From the NCBI RefSeq assembly GCF_000247815.1, contig NC_021681.1:8482821-8546820 (forward strand): DNA of 64,000 nt, read 5' to 3'. The position numbers were made by a program, and so were the translations under genes. A model generated the notes under the pieces. That model was not told the DNA's origin and made no database searches. It was given only the letters and a program-made list of their open reading frames with translations. Shown piece after piece: positions 29,184-42,057 of the stretch (position 1 is its first letter; the number at the start of each line of letters is the position of its first letter). This DNA comes from Ficedula albicollis (Eukaryota; Chordata; Aves; Passeriformes; Muscicapidae).

Positions 29184-29275
29184 GATTCCTCAACTCTTTG
29201 CATGGCTAGGAGCCAGGAATACACTAGAAGTGATTCCTCAATTCTTTGCATGGCTAGGAGCCAGGAATACACTAG
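29184..29275. repeat. Tandem duplication, 44-bp unit, two copies
   Basis: Copy 1 is 29184-29227 and copy 2 is 29232-29275, with a 4-base filler. There is one C/T difference. The period of 48 is a multiple of three, so a short plus frame (29173-29361) shows a 16-residue repeat. This is coincidence rather than evidence of coding. Confidence 0.95.
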
Positions 29276-30974
29276 CTCCGTGTGGATCCTTTGCTTCACT
29301 TGAGCCAAGCTGCAGTTTGACCAGCTCCGTTTTCTCAAAAGGAGAGAATTGCTGTTTTTAACCTGTTCCAGACAACAAATGAGCTGAAAGCAAACATATC
29401 TGTTTCTAGATACATTTGCAGGTTTCCTTGGCTTGTCCTAAATGTTAGCCCACTTCTATATTCCCCTCTGCAGACAATCACACCCATATTTACAGTTTCA
29501 CCTCAGACCTCCAATCTCTAACTCACCTGACCTTACACACTAACATCCCAGACAGAAGAGCATTACTCTTTCAGCTAACATCCTTCTAATAAGCACAGCT
29601 TTCAGAGTGCTGGATTTGGCTCTAGGTAAGGAGATCCAGTGATCATTTTAGCCACTTACCATTTTGGTACATGTTATAAAAAAAAATTAAGAGGAAAAAA
29701 GAATAAAAACCAGAAAAAAAAGAGGGGAAAAACAAAACACAGCCAGTTGCAAAGGATGTGTCTTTTCCATTAAACCATGCAAATTTTCTCTACAAGGAAA
29801 GTTTTAAACACTACTCTAATTGCACAAGTAGGACTCTATACAGACCTGGCTGCCTGACTTGACCAGCATAACTGTTCATCCTGGCTGTTTGCCTTGATAA
29901 AGCCCACTCACACATGGGACAATGGCTCAGGTATTCTCAGATAGGTTGCTGCAGAGACTGCTGGTGGGAGGGAGAGAACAACCCACCTTTACATCTGCAG
30001 GCAGTAGTGAGTTTAATGTATAGCAAAGATGCCTTCAGTTAGCCATTAGGGAAAGCTTGACAATGGTGGGGATAATTAATAGATCACAAGAGACAAGAGA
30101 TTGTGGAGTTTCAGTCCTTTGACGTTTTCCAGTACAGTTTAGGCAACATCAGACAGGGATGAATTGCTGCTACCAATCACACTTGCACAATTCTGTGTAT
30201 CTGTACTTGGATGCAGAAGCCACAGCAATTTCCTCTGTTTATCCAATAGGTGTTGTTGAGTGTGATGTAAAACACCACCAGATTAGTTAATGCATGGTAA
30301 TTCATTAGTAATGAGAAGTCATGGGAGAAGCAGACTGATGCACTGGAATTGAGCAAAAGGTAAATGTACCCTTTGTGCACAATTTATCACTCCACTAAAC
30401 TCAGTTTAATTTCTATTTAGGCCTCTTAATGCCCCTGGCCCCACAGTAGGGTAGGGAGAGAGTGATCCAAAACCTGTGTTCCAGTCACAGGCTATTATTT
30501 AATAAATCTCTCATTTTTATTCTCAATTCATTTATTCATATCAATTTATAGCCATCAACACAGCAGCAAAGTTAGAATGCTTGAACCAAGCAGAATCATG
30601 TGCTGCAGAGGGCAATGCAGAAAGTAGATGAAAATTTATTTAGCTCTTTGAATGTGACAGGTTCCCTTTCTTCTAGAATTGCTTAACTTCTGACTCCCCT
30701 GGAGCTCTGCTTCTCTGCCTTGACACAAACAATTGCTCACCCAGAGAATGTATAATCCCTGTCAACACTTCCAGGAATCATGTGATAATTTTTGCTTTTC
30801 TTTTTGCTTGTTCCTATTTAAAATATAAAATAAAATCTTGGCATAGCCCACACCTACCCATCACATTCCAGCAACCAGTTGAGACTGGCAGGAGGATTTG
30901 ACTTGTGCTTATCACTCAGAGACAGATTACCATCAAGTATATGGCAAAAAAATAAGGAAGAAATAGCAAAGTGT
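29276..30974. other. Noncoding stretch, no gene seen
   Basis: AT-rich, with A-tracts around 29680-29730 and only frames below 70 codons. Nothing recognisable. Confidence 0.6.
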
Positions 30975-31067
30975 CTCAGATTCTGAGAAAAAAATATATC
31001 CTCTGAATGTTCTTCATCAAACCTCAGATTCTCAGAAAAATATATCCTCTGAATGTTCTTCATCAAA
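30975..31067. repeat. Tandem duplication, about 46-bp unit, two copies
   Basis: Copy 1 is 30975-31021 and copy 2 is 31023-31067. They share CTCAGATTCT at the start and TGTTCTTCATCAAA at the end. They differ by one substitution (TGAG or TCAG) and by the length of an A-tract. Confidence 0.93.
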
Positions 31068-32624
31068 TTGTTACTGCCTCTGCAAGTCAACCAAGCCTAA
31101 ATCAAACCTGAGCACTGCCTGCTGCAATGTGTTTGAATTCCCAGCATTTCCCTGAATTACCCCATCACTGAACACTAGAGAGCAGCCTTTCTCCAGCATA
31201 TTAAAAATGGCACAGTGCTTCTCCCTCTGCTTTCTGGAAAATAATTGACCCTTTTTCTAAGAATTCAGTGCTCTCCACAGAGAAAAATCAGATGCCTGAT
31301 TCATAGCAGACAGAACCATAAATCTTCTAGATAGCATAATCATGGCATATTTTATGGAGAGCAGCTGTTGATAGTTTACACCCAGCCTTCAGAGAGTCAC
31401 ACATTTTTATTGCAAACTTTATTTTCTCATCTGGGTTATTTGTGTTACTGCTGCACTAAAAAAAAAAATCCAAAACAACCAGACATGGCTCCAAAGGGAA
31501 CTTGAAATTGGTAAGGAAGTGTTCATGTCTGTTTACAGCCTGCAACTTCAATTTAAAAGGGTTAAAGAATATAATGAATTTACAGCAACACTGGGAATTC
31601 AACTAAAGTGTCTTTAGTGGTAATTCTTCTCAGTACTGTCTGCATTAATCCCAAATTTAGGCCTCTGGAGTGCTTAGGCTTTGCACTGAACTAGCAGCAC
31701 TGGAATCTCAAATTCCTTTCCTACCTGCAGGTTATCTATTCATCAGGACTGACAGATCCCTAAGGTTTCCTCTGCTTGGGCACATCTCACAAAGCCTTCT
31801 GTAGGACTGGAGGGAAAATGTTGTGTTGTACTTCTGCAGGGCCAGATGAAAAGGGCACCCATTAGTGCTGCTCATGACAGCAGTCTGTGACAAAACCTGT
31901 CCCCTGAGCAATGCAGCATGGCTTTCAGCTCATCTGCTGGAGCCCTGAGTCACCAGAGTGAAACACCACCAGTTCTGCTGCTAAAAACCTGCTGGCAGCT
32001 TCACTGCATTTAGAATAACTTTAGTAAAAACCATGCAGTTGAGGACACACTTTAAAAGATACAGAAGAGAAAGACAGATCCCTCACTTACTGTAACAGAG
32101 ACATAGTCTGTCCCCAGATAATTTTTTTTTACATACCTGATACGAGATCCCACTGAACAAATGTGTATAAATGTACACTACAGCTATACCTATGTATTCA
32201 AAGTTGTACTTTTTAGAATGCTTTGCACTTTGGCACTTAAAGGAAGTCCCAGTGATGATAAGAATACTTAGTGGCTTTTGAATCATGATCATAGTTCACA
32301 ATTCATCACCATGACCGTGAGATAACCTACATTCAGGCAGCAGCAAAGACAGAAGCAAATCGTTTCAATAGCCAAACCTTAGGTGTCTATTGCTTCTGTT
32401 CAAAGGGGGTTAGCAGATAGGGATTTAGGGTTATTACTCTTTGGCATTAAATAGCAACAGTGATTCCTTGGACCTCTGCCCTCCCATCACACTTATTTCT
32501 ATTTCTCCCCTTATTCTGAACTGCAATTTTCTGTCCAGGGCAGTGTATTTTTGCTGAGTGCATCTGTGTTTCCCAGCACAGGAGCCTCAGGGGTCCCCCT
32601 TTTAGCTACCATACAAATCCTTAG
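31068..32624. other. Noncoding stretch, no gene seen
   Basis: Only frames below about 75 codons are present, none recognised. No repeat or regulatory structure was noticed. Confidence 0.6.
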
Positions 32625-32711
32625 ATTAGAGAGAAATTGTTGGATTGGCCTGCTCCACAAGTTTCAATTAGAGAGAAATAAATTGTTGGATTGGCCTGCT
32701 CCACAAGTTTC
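32625..32711. repeat. Tandem duplication, 41/45-bp unit, two copies
   Basis: Copy 1 is 32625-32665 and copy 2 is 32667-32711, with one base between. Copy 2 has an extra four bases (ATAA) after GAGAGAA; the rest is identical. Confidence 0.95.
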
Positions 32712-32768
32712 CTGTGACACATTACAGATCAAATTATCATCCATATTTAAGCAAGACTTTTTACCCAC

Positions 32769-32802
32769 ATGAGCATCACTCTATCATGAGCATCACTCCA
32801 TC
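32769..32802. repeat. 17-bp tandem duplication, two copies
   Basis: ATGAGCATCACTCTATC is followed directly by the same 17 bases with one T-to-C change. It lies only about 60 bp from the previous duplication. Confidence 0.9.
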
Positions 32803-34575
32803 ACAAGCACTTAAGTCACATATCAGGGCCAGGTTTTGCCCATTTGAAAGGATATGTAATAAACCAGAAAGGATTACAGATTGTGTCTGATGGCCTTCTT
32901 GGCCAATAACAGCTCAGTTAAAATAAAAATGTATTTAGAAGCTTACCTCTTGGAAATAAATACAACAAATTTCTGTATTTTGTCATTCAGTTATTTTCTT
33001 TCCTAAAAGACAAGTCCTGCTAAACCAATCTGACTCCAGGGAAACATCAGATGGGAGGAAATGGGTTAACCAGAACTAGCTCCAGCAAGGTCTCTACCCT
33101 TGGCCAGCCAACAGAAGAACCCCTCATTACATGTGAAGAGCAGCATATACAACAAAAATGCCAAAAGAAAAAAAATCTGAGGCAAAAGTATTGGAGGTTC
33201 ATAAATGAAACACAAGCACTGAAAGGTGTACTGATGGATGAAACCTGGGGGAAGCCAAGACTAGAACCAAGACATCCTAGACATCTTATAACCCTGCTTG
33301 TGTCACATGGCCTCTGAAGGATCAGTATCCATGGGCCAGTAAGACTGACAATATTCAAGACTCAACCTCCTTTTGTCTCAATCACCTGGAAGAAAACACA
33401 CTGTATGTCCCAGTGAGCAGCATTCTTTAATTCAGAGTTCCCAATACCCTCCCGGTAACAAAACTAACAAAACTCAACTCATGCATGTTTTTCATCCTCC
33501 ACCACACAAAGAAACAGTAGATATTTTCTTCCTACTAATTTGCATAATTTTAGTTCTACAGTCATTACTGTATATGAGGAAACATTTACTACTGTAAATA
33601 TGAATAATCATGGCTATTTGGTTTGAAATATGGAAACAGGAGATAAAAAAGGGGGTACAAAGAAGAAATAAAATTAGGTTGAACAAAAGTTTTGTCTTAA
33701 GCACTCATTCATTGAAACAAGAATGTTAAACACTCTCAAATTAGTCAAGTTTCAAATTCAAATAAAAACTTTAAATTAATTCCACAATTGTAAGACACAA
33801 AGCACCCAACAAAGCTGATAGGAAATTACCCTGTAAATACTGTAAGTCCTCTTGTGGCAAACAAAGATAGCAGAAAATAGTTTCTTCTTGTTAAAGTGTT
33901 CTGGAATTATTTGGTTTGGGTTTTTTAATGTAAACAAAAGAACCCACAAAGTTACTTTTGTTATTTTCTTTCTTTTCCTACTCAGCACATTTGGTGCTGG
34001 ATAGCAGAGACCCTGAACCAGAACACCACTAATCCAGAGTCTTATTTTCTTAAATTACAGCAGCATTTTGAAATATCTTAGCTTACAATAACCAAAAAAG
34101 ACCATACACAATAGCTTCGCCAATGAAAAATGCAGATTTGATTCAATTGAAATATTCCACAGGAAATGTCTTTTCACACTTCAAATATTGAACCATGTCA
34201 TTTTTTAAATTTGTGTTAGAAGAAATAACCATAGAAACCTTATCAAATATTCTGATAAGGATGAAAAATGTCTGATTACTTGTTTAGGTTAAAATTCCTT
34301 TTGCTTTCATTCAGGATGAAACCAGCAGACAAATTCTGTTTCCTTGTCAGATGTTAGCAACAACTCTGCTAAATTCTACTGTATTTGAGAGGAGTCCTTC
34401 ATTAGTTCAGGCAGCCCTAAAGGAGGCCAAAGAAACAAAGAACCATGTGAGGTGTGTCTCAGGCTTCTCCAGAGCTAAATCCCCTCTGATAATCTGTTGC
34501 TACCCAGGACTATAAAGGTACAGGTCACTCTTCTCCAGTTCTGCTGCCAGTTCAGTTCTACAATTGGCACAAGGA
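32803..34575. other. Noncoding stretch, no gene seen
   Basis: Overlapping frames on both strands at 33047-33358 (103 codons minus, 88 plus) are unrecognised. A perfect 8-base inverted repeat (CCTTATCA / TGATAAGG, 34238-34260) is the only small structure seen. Confidence 0.6.
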
Positions 34576-34671
34576 CTTTCTTACAAAGAGGGGTTGCACC
34601 AAAAACATTACAGGACAAATAGATCTTTCTTACAAAGGGGGGTTGCACCAAAAACATTACAGGACAAATAG
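34576..34671. repeat. Tandem duplication, 47-bp unit, two copies
   Basis: Copy 1 is 34576-34622 and copy 2 is 34625-34671, with a 2-base filler. There is one A/G difference in the G-rich middle. Confidence 0.96.
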
Positions 34672-37600
34672 CAACTGATGGGTAAGATCATGATCTTCCA
34701 CTAGCAGTACACTGAAATGGAAAAGCATTTGAAATCCATCAGACAATGTTTAAATTCCTGCTCTGATTTCTTCTTGACCTTCTTTTACCCCTTTATATGT
34801 CATTCATTGCCTATGTTCCCTTTTTTCCTAATTTGTTGTTGCTTTTCTGCTTTGTAATACAGGTAGACAACTGTTAACCTTGACTACTTTTCAGTAGTAA
34901 GCTTTACTGAAGGTGGCAATAAGATCTATCAAGCTGTGCAATCTGGCAAGACCATGTCTGTTTAATGAAAACAACTTCTTTGCAGAGACAGCATGAAAAA
35001 TATTCCACAGGTCTCTTCTATTTATGAGAAAAAGCCAAGATAATGCAGCTTTCAACCCAGGCTACCTGAAGGCAAGGAAGAACTCTGTCAGATGAAAGCA
35101 TGCCCTGCATCCTGTGGCGCTCTTTTCTTCATGACTTAATTATCAAAATCATCACAGAACAATGCAAATGTTTCAAACACTTTGCTTGCTTTGCTGTGCA
35201 CAATGCTAAGGACACGTAAAACTGTCACAAGGACAAAATGTTAAGTATTTCTGCATAACATCCAGATTTGTTTCAGTAGTCTTTGGGACTTTTGTACCTG
35301 TAGGTTCTTTCCACAGACAGAAAAATGTTTATGTGCAGCAAGTTATTCAATCCTCCTTATGCCTGAATGGAGATGATGTCTTGCTTCATCAAACGGGAAA
35401 AGCCTGGAGAGACTTCCCCCGTACTTTAGTGCTTCATAGTGTCTAAACTCAGATGTGATCTCAATCTCAGTGCAGATACAAGCATCAGTCACTGTTCTGC
35501 TGACAACCTATGTTAATCCATCAGAATCTGAAATCTGTACACCAGGGCAACAGCACAAGAGTAAAAAAGATGTCATCTTATCAGATGAAAAGGAACACAG
35601 GCCAAGGAGATACCATTTATAGAGAACAAGCACCAGAAGTGACAACTGAAGCCAAGACTCCTGGGGGAGGGAATGTTGATTTGTCCTATAATTAAATTCA
35701 CCCTCCCCTTGCCAAGCTCCCTAATCCTGTTTTGAGTGGGAGTTATTTTCCAGCAGGGAAAATAATATATATGGAATCAAACAGCTTGCTCCAGGCAGGG
35801 CAGAGCAGGAGGGAAGGGTGGGAAGCACACTCTTCAAATAGTTTCCACCCCTGCTTTCAGCTCACTGACCTCAAGCTGCTGCAACGTGAGCCCCACAAGG
35901 GGCTGCAAGGAGCTGCTGCACCAAACATGAGCCATCAGGAGCCATCCTGCCATGGGCTCCTTGCTGCCAGCTGGCCTCCAGGGGAGGAGCAGCAGGAAGA
36001 GAGACAGCCTGACAGCACAGGTGCTCTGTTGTTTCACCCAAAATAGCCTCATCCTTACAAGGGACCTTCGATGGAAGTGTTCATCCAAGGCTCCTGAAGG
36101 TTCTCAGAAGTCTCAGGATTGGGCTTTAGGACTGGACACCTATTCCCAGAGTTTTCCTTGCCCCTCACTTCCTTTGTGGCCTTGTCTCTGTTGCCCAGAT
36201 GTATCAGAGCATTGATGGAATTTCCCTATCACAAAGAGCTGATACAAAACACAGGTATTCCAAATCCTGGGTGGCTTGCTAGTCAGGGACACACTGACAC
36301 CTGTACTATGCCACATTCCTGCTAAGCCAAATTTAAACCTCAGTAGCTTATAATCAATTTGGGTGGAGAACCTTTTCCTCTGAGTGAGCACATGTGCAGT
36401 CTTGGTTTGGCCACCATTCCCAGAAGAGCATGTCTTTGCTGAATTACTACAAAAATAAAAGGTAAAGCAGATGTTTGCTAAGCTGGGCTCAGACAGTTGC
36501 TCTGCTTTGCTCTAAGGGAAGCTTGAAGAGGGTTTCTGGTCTGACTCACATTCAAACACTGACCACTAGCTTTCCCCAGCCAGTTTTATCAAAGTCTAAC
36601 AGTGAAATTACAGTTTACAGTGAAATTCTACTACAGGAACACTTAATCTAACAGTACCTAGCTGATCTGAGGGGTGTTTGGGCTTTTCCCTTGCATCAAA
36701 TTGCTTGAGGGTCTTTTTGAGACAGTTTAGGTACATCTGTCTTTTGTTTCAGAGTTAAATACTGTCAAGCCCATCAGATGACTGACTTGGACAATGAGGC
36801 AAAGGCAGAAAGACCTGATTCAGAACTTCTCCCCAATAATAACCATCCAACAAGAAAATAAGTTGGATCCTTATTTCATGCATGAGTGTTCTCACTGATG
36901 TTTATTGGCTAATATCTGGTTGTTTAAGAGTTATTTGGCACTGCTCCAACACAACTGACAGCTAAATAATACATAATCTGTTTTTCAGCAAAGCAATTAC
37001 TAAGTAAACTTGAACACACTGAAGGAGTAAACGACAGGTTACAACACCTAGAACAAGATGCCACACCTGAAAAAGCTAATATTACCTGAATAACTATTAT
37101 GTGTAATCACCAGAATATGCTGAAATTATTGCTTTATTTAAGGGAAGATTAAGTCACCTGCTCTTAACAGTACATGCTAGGAACTTGTTTACTGCTATTC
37201 CTCCCTTGCACACACTTAAGAGATTCCATAATTATTCTAGCAGCATTTTACTGGAAATTATGTGTGAACTCCAAGTTTGAGGGCCAGATTGTTCACAGAG
37301 ACAAAGTCCTCTTAAAACAAGCTACTCATTCCTCTTGAAAATCAGTGCATGGAATCTGGTCTGAAAATCTAATATTTGCACAGTTCTAATTACAAGCTTG
37401 GACACAAAAATAAAATAAGAATCTAAACTGCCAATGTTCTATCTTTGCATTTAAATGAACTCTCTCTTAGCAAAATGTTTTTGAGGGTAAAACCAAGTGC
37501 TACATTTGAGACAAATTAAAACTTCATGTCCTATCCAGCTAGATTAATAGGAGCTTAAAGACGGAATTTAAAAACTTCTGTTTTCTCACACACATTTGAT

Positions 37601-40600
37601 TGAAGAAAATGAATAATTAAAATATTTCAATGAATCCATTCCATATATTCTGGACAAAAAGTATTTTTAAATACTTTTCTACTACTAATCAGAAAATTAT
37701 CATTTGTTGCTACTATCATATATTAATTCTTTATCATACTTACAGATAATGTGATAAAGTCACCAAGACATAACCTTTAAGCTCTCTTTTGAATTTCACA
37801 GTAGCAGTATTGAAACCAAGTAATAGTAATCACAATCAATGGGTCTCCCTAATCAAAGGCGTTCATTTAGAACCAAATTGAGGTGATAACAACCACAGCA
37901 AGAAGCTGCAGATGGAGAAGGCACAAATCACCACTTCCCTTCATCCTCTGTCAGTTCAATGCTTCTGATAATGTTACGTCATACTAAGCATAGGAGAATC
38001 CAGAACAGCACAAGACACTGATGATAACAGAGCTGTTTGATCTACTGTACGATGCTCTAGGTTCATTCAAGTATTATAATATACTGCAGGATTTCCCTGA
38101 AGTTATATGTCTGCTCTCAAAATCATTACACTCTAGTGGGAAATACATCTTAAAGCAATTAAGTGTATTTGTGCAGTCTTCATAAATAAGATACTCTATC
38201 ATGTCATCCATAAAATAAGTATCTGGAGTAAATGTGCTTTTTGAATAGGAGCTCAATCAAAACCAGATCCCATCATCTAACCAGTCTGGAAGAGTTTTGA
38301 CCCAGTTTTGCACTTCCCAGCAAGCCTCTCTCTCTCTAGTAAGCCAGACTGAGGGTATGTGTACAGAGCCTTCTGCAGACAGATATGGACAAGCTTTGCC
38401 TTTGCTGCAGGCAGCTTCCACCCTGTTCCTCTGACATGGGCAGGATGCAGTGCCAGTGGCAACTCCTTGCCCTTCAGCAGCTCTCACCTGCGCAGTGGGA
38501 GCCCTGTAACAGCCGTGGCAGCCCAGTTTCTGCTCCAGGAATTGTGCACACATGGCTGAGCCCTTTAAGTGCCTGCTTACACATTGCCTGCAGCCCTGCC
38601 TTAGCACTCCTCTGCAAACACCCGGTGTTTGCAAAACCTCCCGTCTTAAACCCAGCCTTGGCTCCCAGCTCCAGCCCATTTCTGAGCCAAGTGCAGCACT
38701 CATGGTGCAGAGCATCCACAGGCTCTAGCCCTGCCTCACTCCTACTCACTGCTCCCAGGGGAGGCAGTAACCCCAGGAAGGACAGCAGGCATGAGTCTGT
38801 CAGTGCTGGGAACCTGACTTCTAGATTGCTACTGTTCCATTGTGTGTTTATCCTCTACTTGCTGCAAGCATGAGTAACAACGGAGTTCATGCAACTTCTT
38901 TTAGTTATCGGCTCTTGTGGCCAATTTTTCTATTCTCAAGTGCCATTTAATATCCCATTTTTATTTATACTCTCTCTAGGGGTGCACAAACTGCTATTAC
39001 TGGGGGCTCTAGGAATCCCTTCTCCCACAGACCTCTATTAGCCACTCCCATTTACTTGGATTATTTACAATGGTTTCAAATGCTGGATACTACCAAAATT
39101 ATAGACAATAAGCCTCAGTGCAAACAATTAGTTTCAGGCTGTGTAAACTGCCATAAGGAAGAATAACCAAGCTTTATTGTGTGTATCAATTATTGCACTC
39201 ATTGGTATATATTTTACTGTATGTGTTAATGCTTGGTTTTATGGGCTAAAGCAAGTGTTCATCTAGGAATGCTTTAAAAATACATAAATAAGTCTAATAA
39301 CTCAAATATTTATCTGAAGGGAAGTACTCATCTTCCCATGATCAAATTTCTGACTGTCATACAAGCAGGTACAATCAAAACTTTTGAGGCTTTACAGAAA
39401 CAGGGTTTTATCGAAATTACAAAAATCAAAATCGTGGCATGCCCACACTTCTGCACTAGTCAGTAGGACTGATAAGAGAGTTTTCATATGAAAAACCCCT
39501 TTGTGAAAATCTTCCTCTTGGAACAAACTCTCCCCACCTTACTGCAGTCCTCGCAGTGCAAGTGGGAACAGCAGATGGTGCTGTTTGATGTTGTCTTCTC
39601 CCCTCACATTTTATTATTGCTGGAATTATCACACTATTCATAATGCATTTTTATAGTATATATTAGGGAAATTTCATACAGGGACCTGTTACCTCACCAC
39701 ATTTAATAATTATTGTTTCTTCTGTACTGATATTTCTTTATTGCTTTCCAGACTTCATTTGAAGGCATATTTCTTAACATCTTTTACCTCCTCAGAAGGT
39801 GAGGGTGGTCCATTCACCTGTCAGGAGATCATCAGGTGCACAACAACCATTCTGTCACAACTTGTGAGAGGGACAAATGGTCCCCAAACTAATTAATTGG
39901 TGGAGCTGAAGCCATAGAAAGGGTCAGCAAGCATAATTAGCAGTAATATTTTGACATTTTTTAAACTTCCATCAGTTTGGAGAACTCCGGCTACATGAGC
40001 CCTAAGGAAAATTAAATCAGTTATAAACCTGAGAAATTAATTGCTTGTTCAACAAACAAACCCCCCAAACCTAAGCAGATTCAATGATGTAAGTTTCAAC
40101 AAGTTAACAATTTATAATCAAGTGCCACAGTTTCTCTTCCTGTTGTTAAAAATATAGCTCCAATCTCTTGGCTGCAGGACACCGTGCTCCATTCCTGTCA
40201 CTCTGACTGACTTACTCAACATCACATTCAAATTTCTTGCCCACACTTTGAAGTCCATCACAGAAATAACCTTCTGCTGCCACTTCTATTTATAACTAAT
40301 TCCCTGACCTTAATGATTCACCACTTATGTTACCTTAATGGACATGTCCGTCTCCACCCTCTCTGCTCTGCACTGTCTGCAGGATCCAACACTGCTTAGA
40401 ACACTCCAGTCTCTCACACGTTTTCAGTGTTTCCTCCCTGACTGATAAGAAGTTGCAAACAAATGAAGTGCAGGTGAAATATGTCCCTTTAAACTGAGGG
40501 CATTTGTATGTCTAGAATATTCCAGATATAAAAGTATTGCCAAGTTCAAGACACAAATAGGCACAATTCCATACAAAGACAGGCTAACACTTCAGTAGGA

Positions 40601-40717
40601 CCATCCACCTGCATGCACAAAAGTCTTTAGGACCAACTGCATGGTTTGGCCATCTGCACATTGCATGCTACCTGTGCTTCAAAAGCACAACAGCAGCTCA
40701 AGTCATCAAAAGCACAC
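34672..40717. other. Noncoding stretch, no gene seen
   Basis: Two GC-richer islands of sequence, 35720-36330 and 38260-38870, are open in several frames on both strands (up to 162 codons plus at 38385-38873 and 152 codons minus at 38257-38715), but no product is recognised and no frame stands out. Base composition explains the open frames. The part at 37000-38250 and 39100-39400 is very AT-rich and empty of repeats, which is compatible with conserved noncoding DNA but cannot be shown from one sequence. Confidence 0.55.
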
Positions 40718-40873
40718 GAAGGTTTAGATGCGAGATGTTTCTGCATGCCAGCACAGGTAACGAAAATCCCCAACAGAAAGTTTGTATGGTCAAATGAAGG
40801 TTTAGATGTGAGATGTTTCTGCATGCCAGCACAGGTAACAAAAATCCCCAACAGAAAGTTTGTATGGTCAAAT
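40718..40873. repeat. Perfectly abutting tandem duplication, 78-bp unit
   Basis: Copy 1 is 40718-40795 and copy 2 is 40796-40873, with no filler. Only two differences are seen. Both are CpG in copy 1 and TpG or CpA in copy 2 (at about 40730/40808 and 40771/40849). The 78-base unit is 26 codons, so a minus frame (40627-40953) carries a 26-residue repeat, but the frame is not otherwise supported as coding. Confidence 0.97.
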
Positions 40874-41293
40874 AAACAAATCAACCATCTTGCACAAGGC
40901 AACAAGCAAATAAAGACCGAGACTTGCATGCAACTTGTTCCAAAACACAGCAAGGTTTTCTTATAAATTCTTATAAATATTCTTATAAATTCTTATAAAA
41001 TATGTGATTTTCCACAGAAAGATGTTATGTTTTATTTTCCTACCCAAGAAAATGGGCACATTTCAATATGTGTTTTTCCACAAAAAGATGTTATGTTTCA
41101 TTTTCCTACCCAAGAAAATGGGCACATTTCAATAAACAAATCAACCATCTTGCACAAGGCAACAAGAAAATAAAGACCGAGACTTGCATGCAACTTGTTC
41201 CAAAACACAGCAAGGTTTTCTTATAAAATATGTGTTTTTCCACAAAAAGATGTTATGTTTCATTTTCCTACCCAAGAAAATGGGCACATTTCA
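40871..41293. repeat. Nested tandem duplication block, order A-B-B-A-B
   Basis: Unit A (97 bp) is at 40871-40967 and 41131-41227 with one substitution. Unit B (about 65 bp) is at 41001-41066, 41067-41130 and 41229-41293. The second and third B copies share bases that differ from the first, such as ACAAAAAG against ACAGAAAG and GTTTCATT against GTTTTATT. Between A and the first B lies a minisatellite of TTCTTATAAA (about four copies, 40959-40999), which is reduced to one copy between the second A and the third B. The block follows directly on the 78-bp duplication. Confidence 0.93.
40959..40999. repeat. TTCTTATAAA minisatellite, about four copies
   Basis: The ten-base word TTCTTATAAA recurs about four times, one copy being interrupted by a TA insertion. 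It forms the joint between units A and B of the surrounding block. Confidence 0.85.
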
Positions 41294-41919
41294 TCCTCTC
41301 CACCACTGTTTTCCTTCTCTCTATCACTATTCAACTTTTCAGCAGTGAAAGCATTGGGAAGCATTAGTGTCAGACCAAGGAATACAACCCCTTTTCTTTC
41401 CTTCAGTGCAGAGAAATGAGATACTCAGAATAAGACCACCCCACTCCCCTTCTCCCAGCTGCATTTAGCTGCACATTTGCAAAAGCTGTTCCTGGGGTTT
41501 GCAGAAGTTCTCCAAGCCTAGGAAAAGCAGGAGCAGCACTGCTGCTGGGGGCAGTGACCTTCCCACTACTTCCAGTGCTGTCCCAAACAAACAGCAAATG
41601 CAGCAGCTGAGGTGGGGATCCCTGAAGGGCTCCACACAGCCTGGGCAGCCCCAGCACTGGGACAGGCACTCAGCAAAAACAGTCAAGTCTTAGAGTACTG
41701 ATATCAGAGCTCCTCTAGGAAGGAAGAGCAGGGGCCTGCCAGCAAGGGGGAAGGACTGTCTTATTTGTCTCAGTTTGTGATGTGAAACAAGGCATGTTAA
41801 TTCCTGCATTCACATGAGACATCTGGTTTTGGAGAAATTTTCTTATAGCACAGTCTTAAAAGAGACTTAATTGCATAAACAGAAACAGCAAGAAGAGCAG
41901 GGGGAGCTGCAGTGTAAGG
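41294..41919. other. Noncoding stretch, no gene seen
   Basis: Between two duplication blocks. GC-richer at 41400-41700, where frames on both strands reach 88 codons without a recognised product. Confidence 0.6.
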
Positions 41920-42057
41920 AAAGGAGTGATAGAAAAAAAAAATGGACAATTGTGACTTGCCTGCTGGATGGGGGTGGCAGCCATATAGAAAAGGAGTGAT
42001 AGAAAAAAAAATGGACAATTGTGAGTTGCCTGCTGGATGGGGGTGGCAGCCATATAG
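41920..42057. repeat. Tandem duplication, 69-bp unit, two copies
   Basis: Copy 1 is 41920-41988 and copy 2 is 41990-42057. They differ by one C/G substitution and one base in an A-tract. Three overlapping minus frames of about 100 codons show the repeat, which is a consequence of the duplication. Confidence 0.96.

Noticed and set aside
34238..34260. Inverted repeat CCTTATCA / TGATAAGG as a regulatory hairpin
   Set aside because: An eight-base AT-rich stem with a 7-base loop is common by chance; no neighbouring feature gives it a role.
38257..38873. Candidate exons in frames of 162 (plus) and 152 (minus) codons
   Set aside because: Both strands are open over the same GC-richer sequence, which base composition explains. 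No domain, no splice pattern and no repeat of known proteins is visible.
40627..40966. Frames with a 26-residue repeat (108 codons minus, 106 plus)
   Set aside because: The repeat exists because a 78-bp DNA segment is duplicated and 78 is divisible by three. Both strands show it equally.
41738..41755. CTCF-like word near CCAGCAAGGGGGA
   Set aside because: It matches only part of the CTCF core and lacks the expected flanks; a single weak match in 64 kb is expected by chance.
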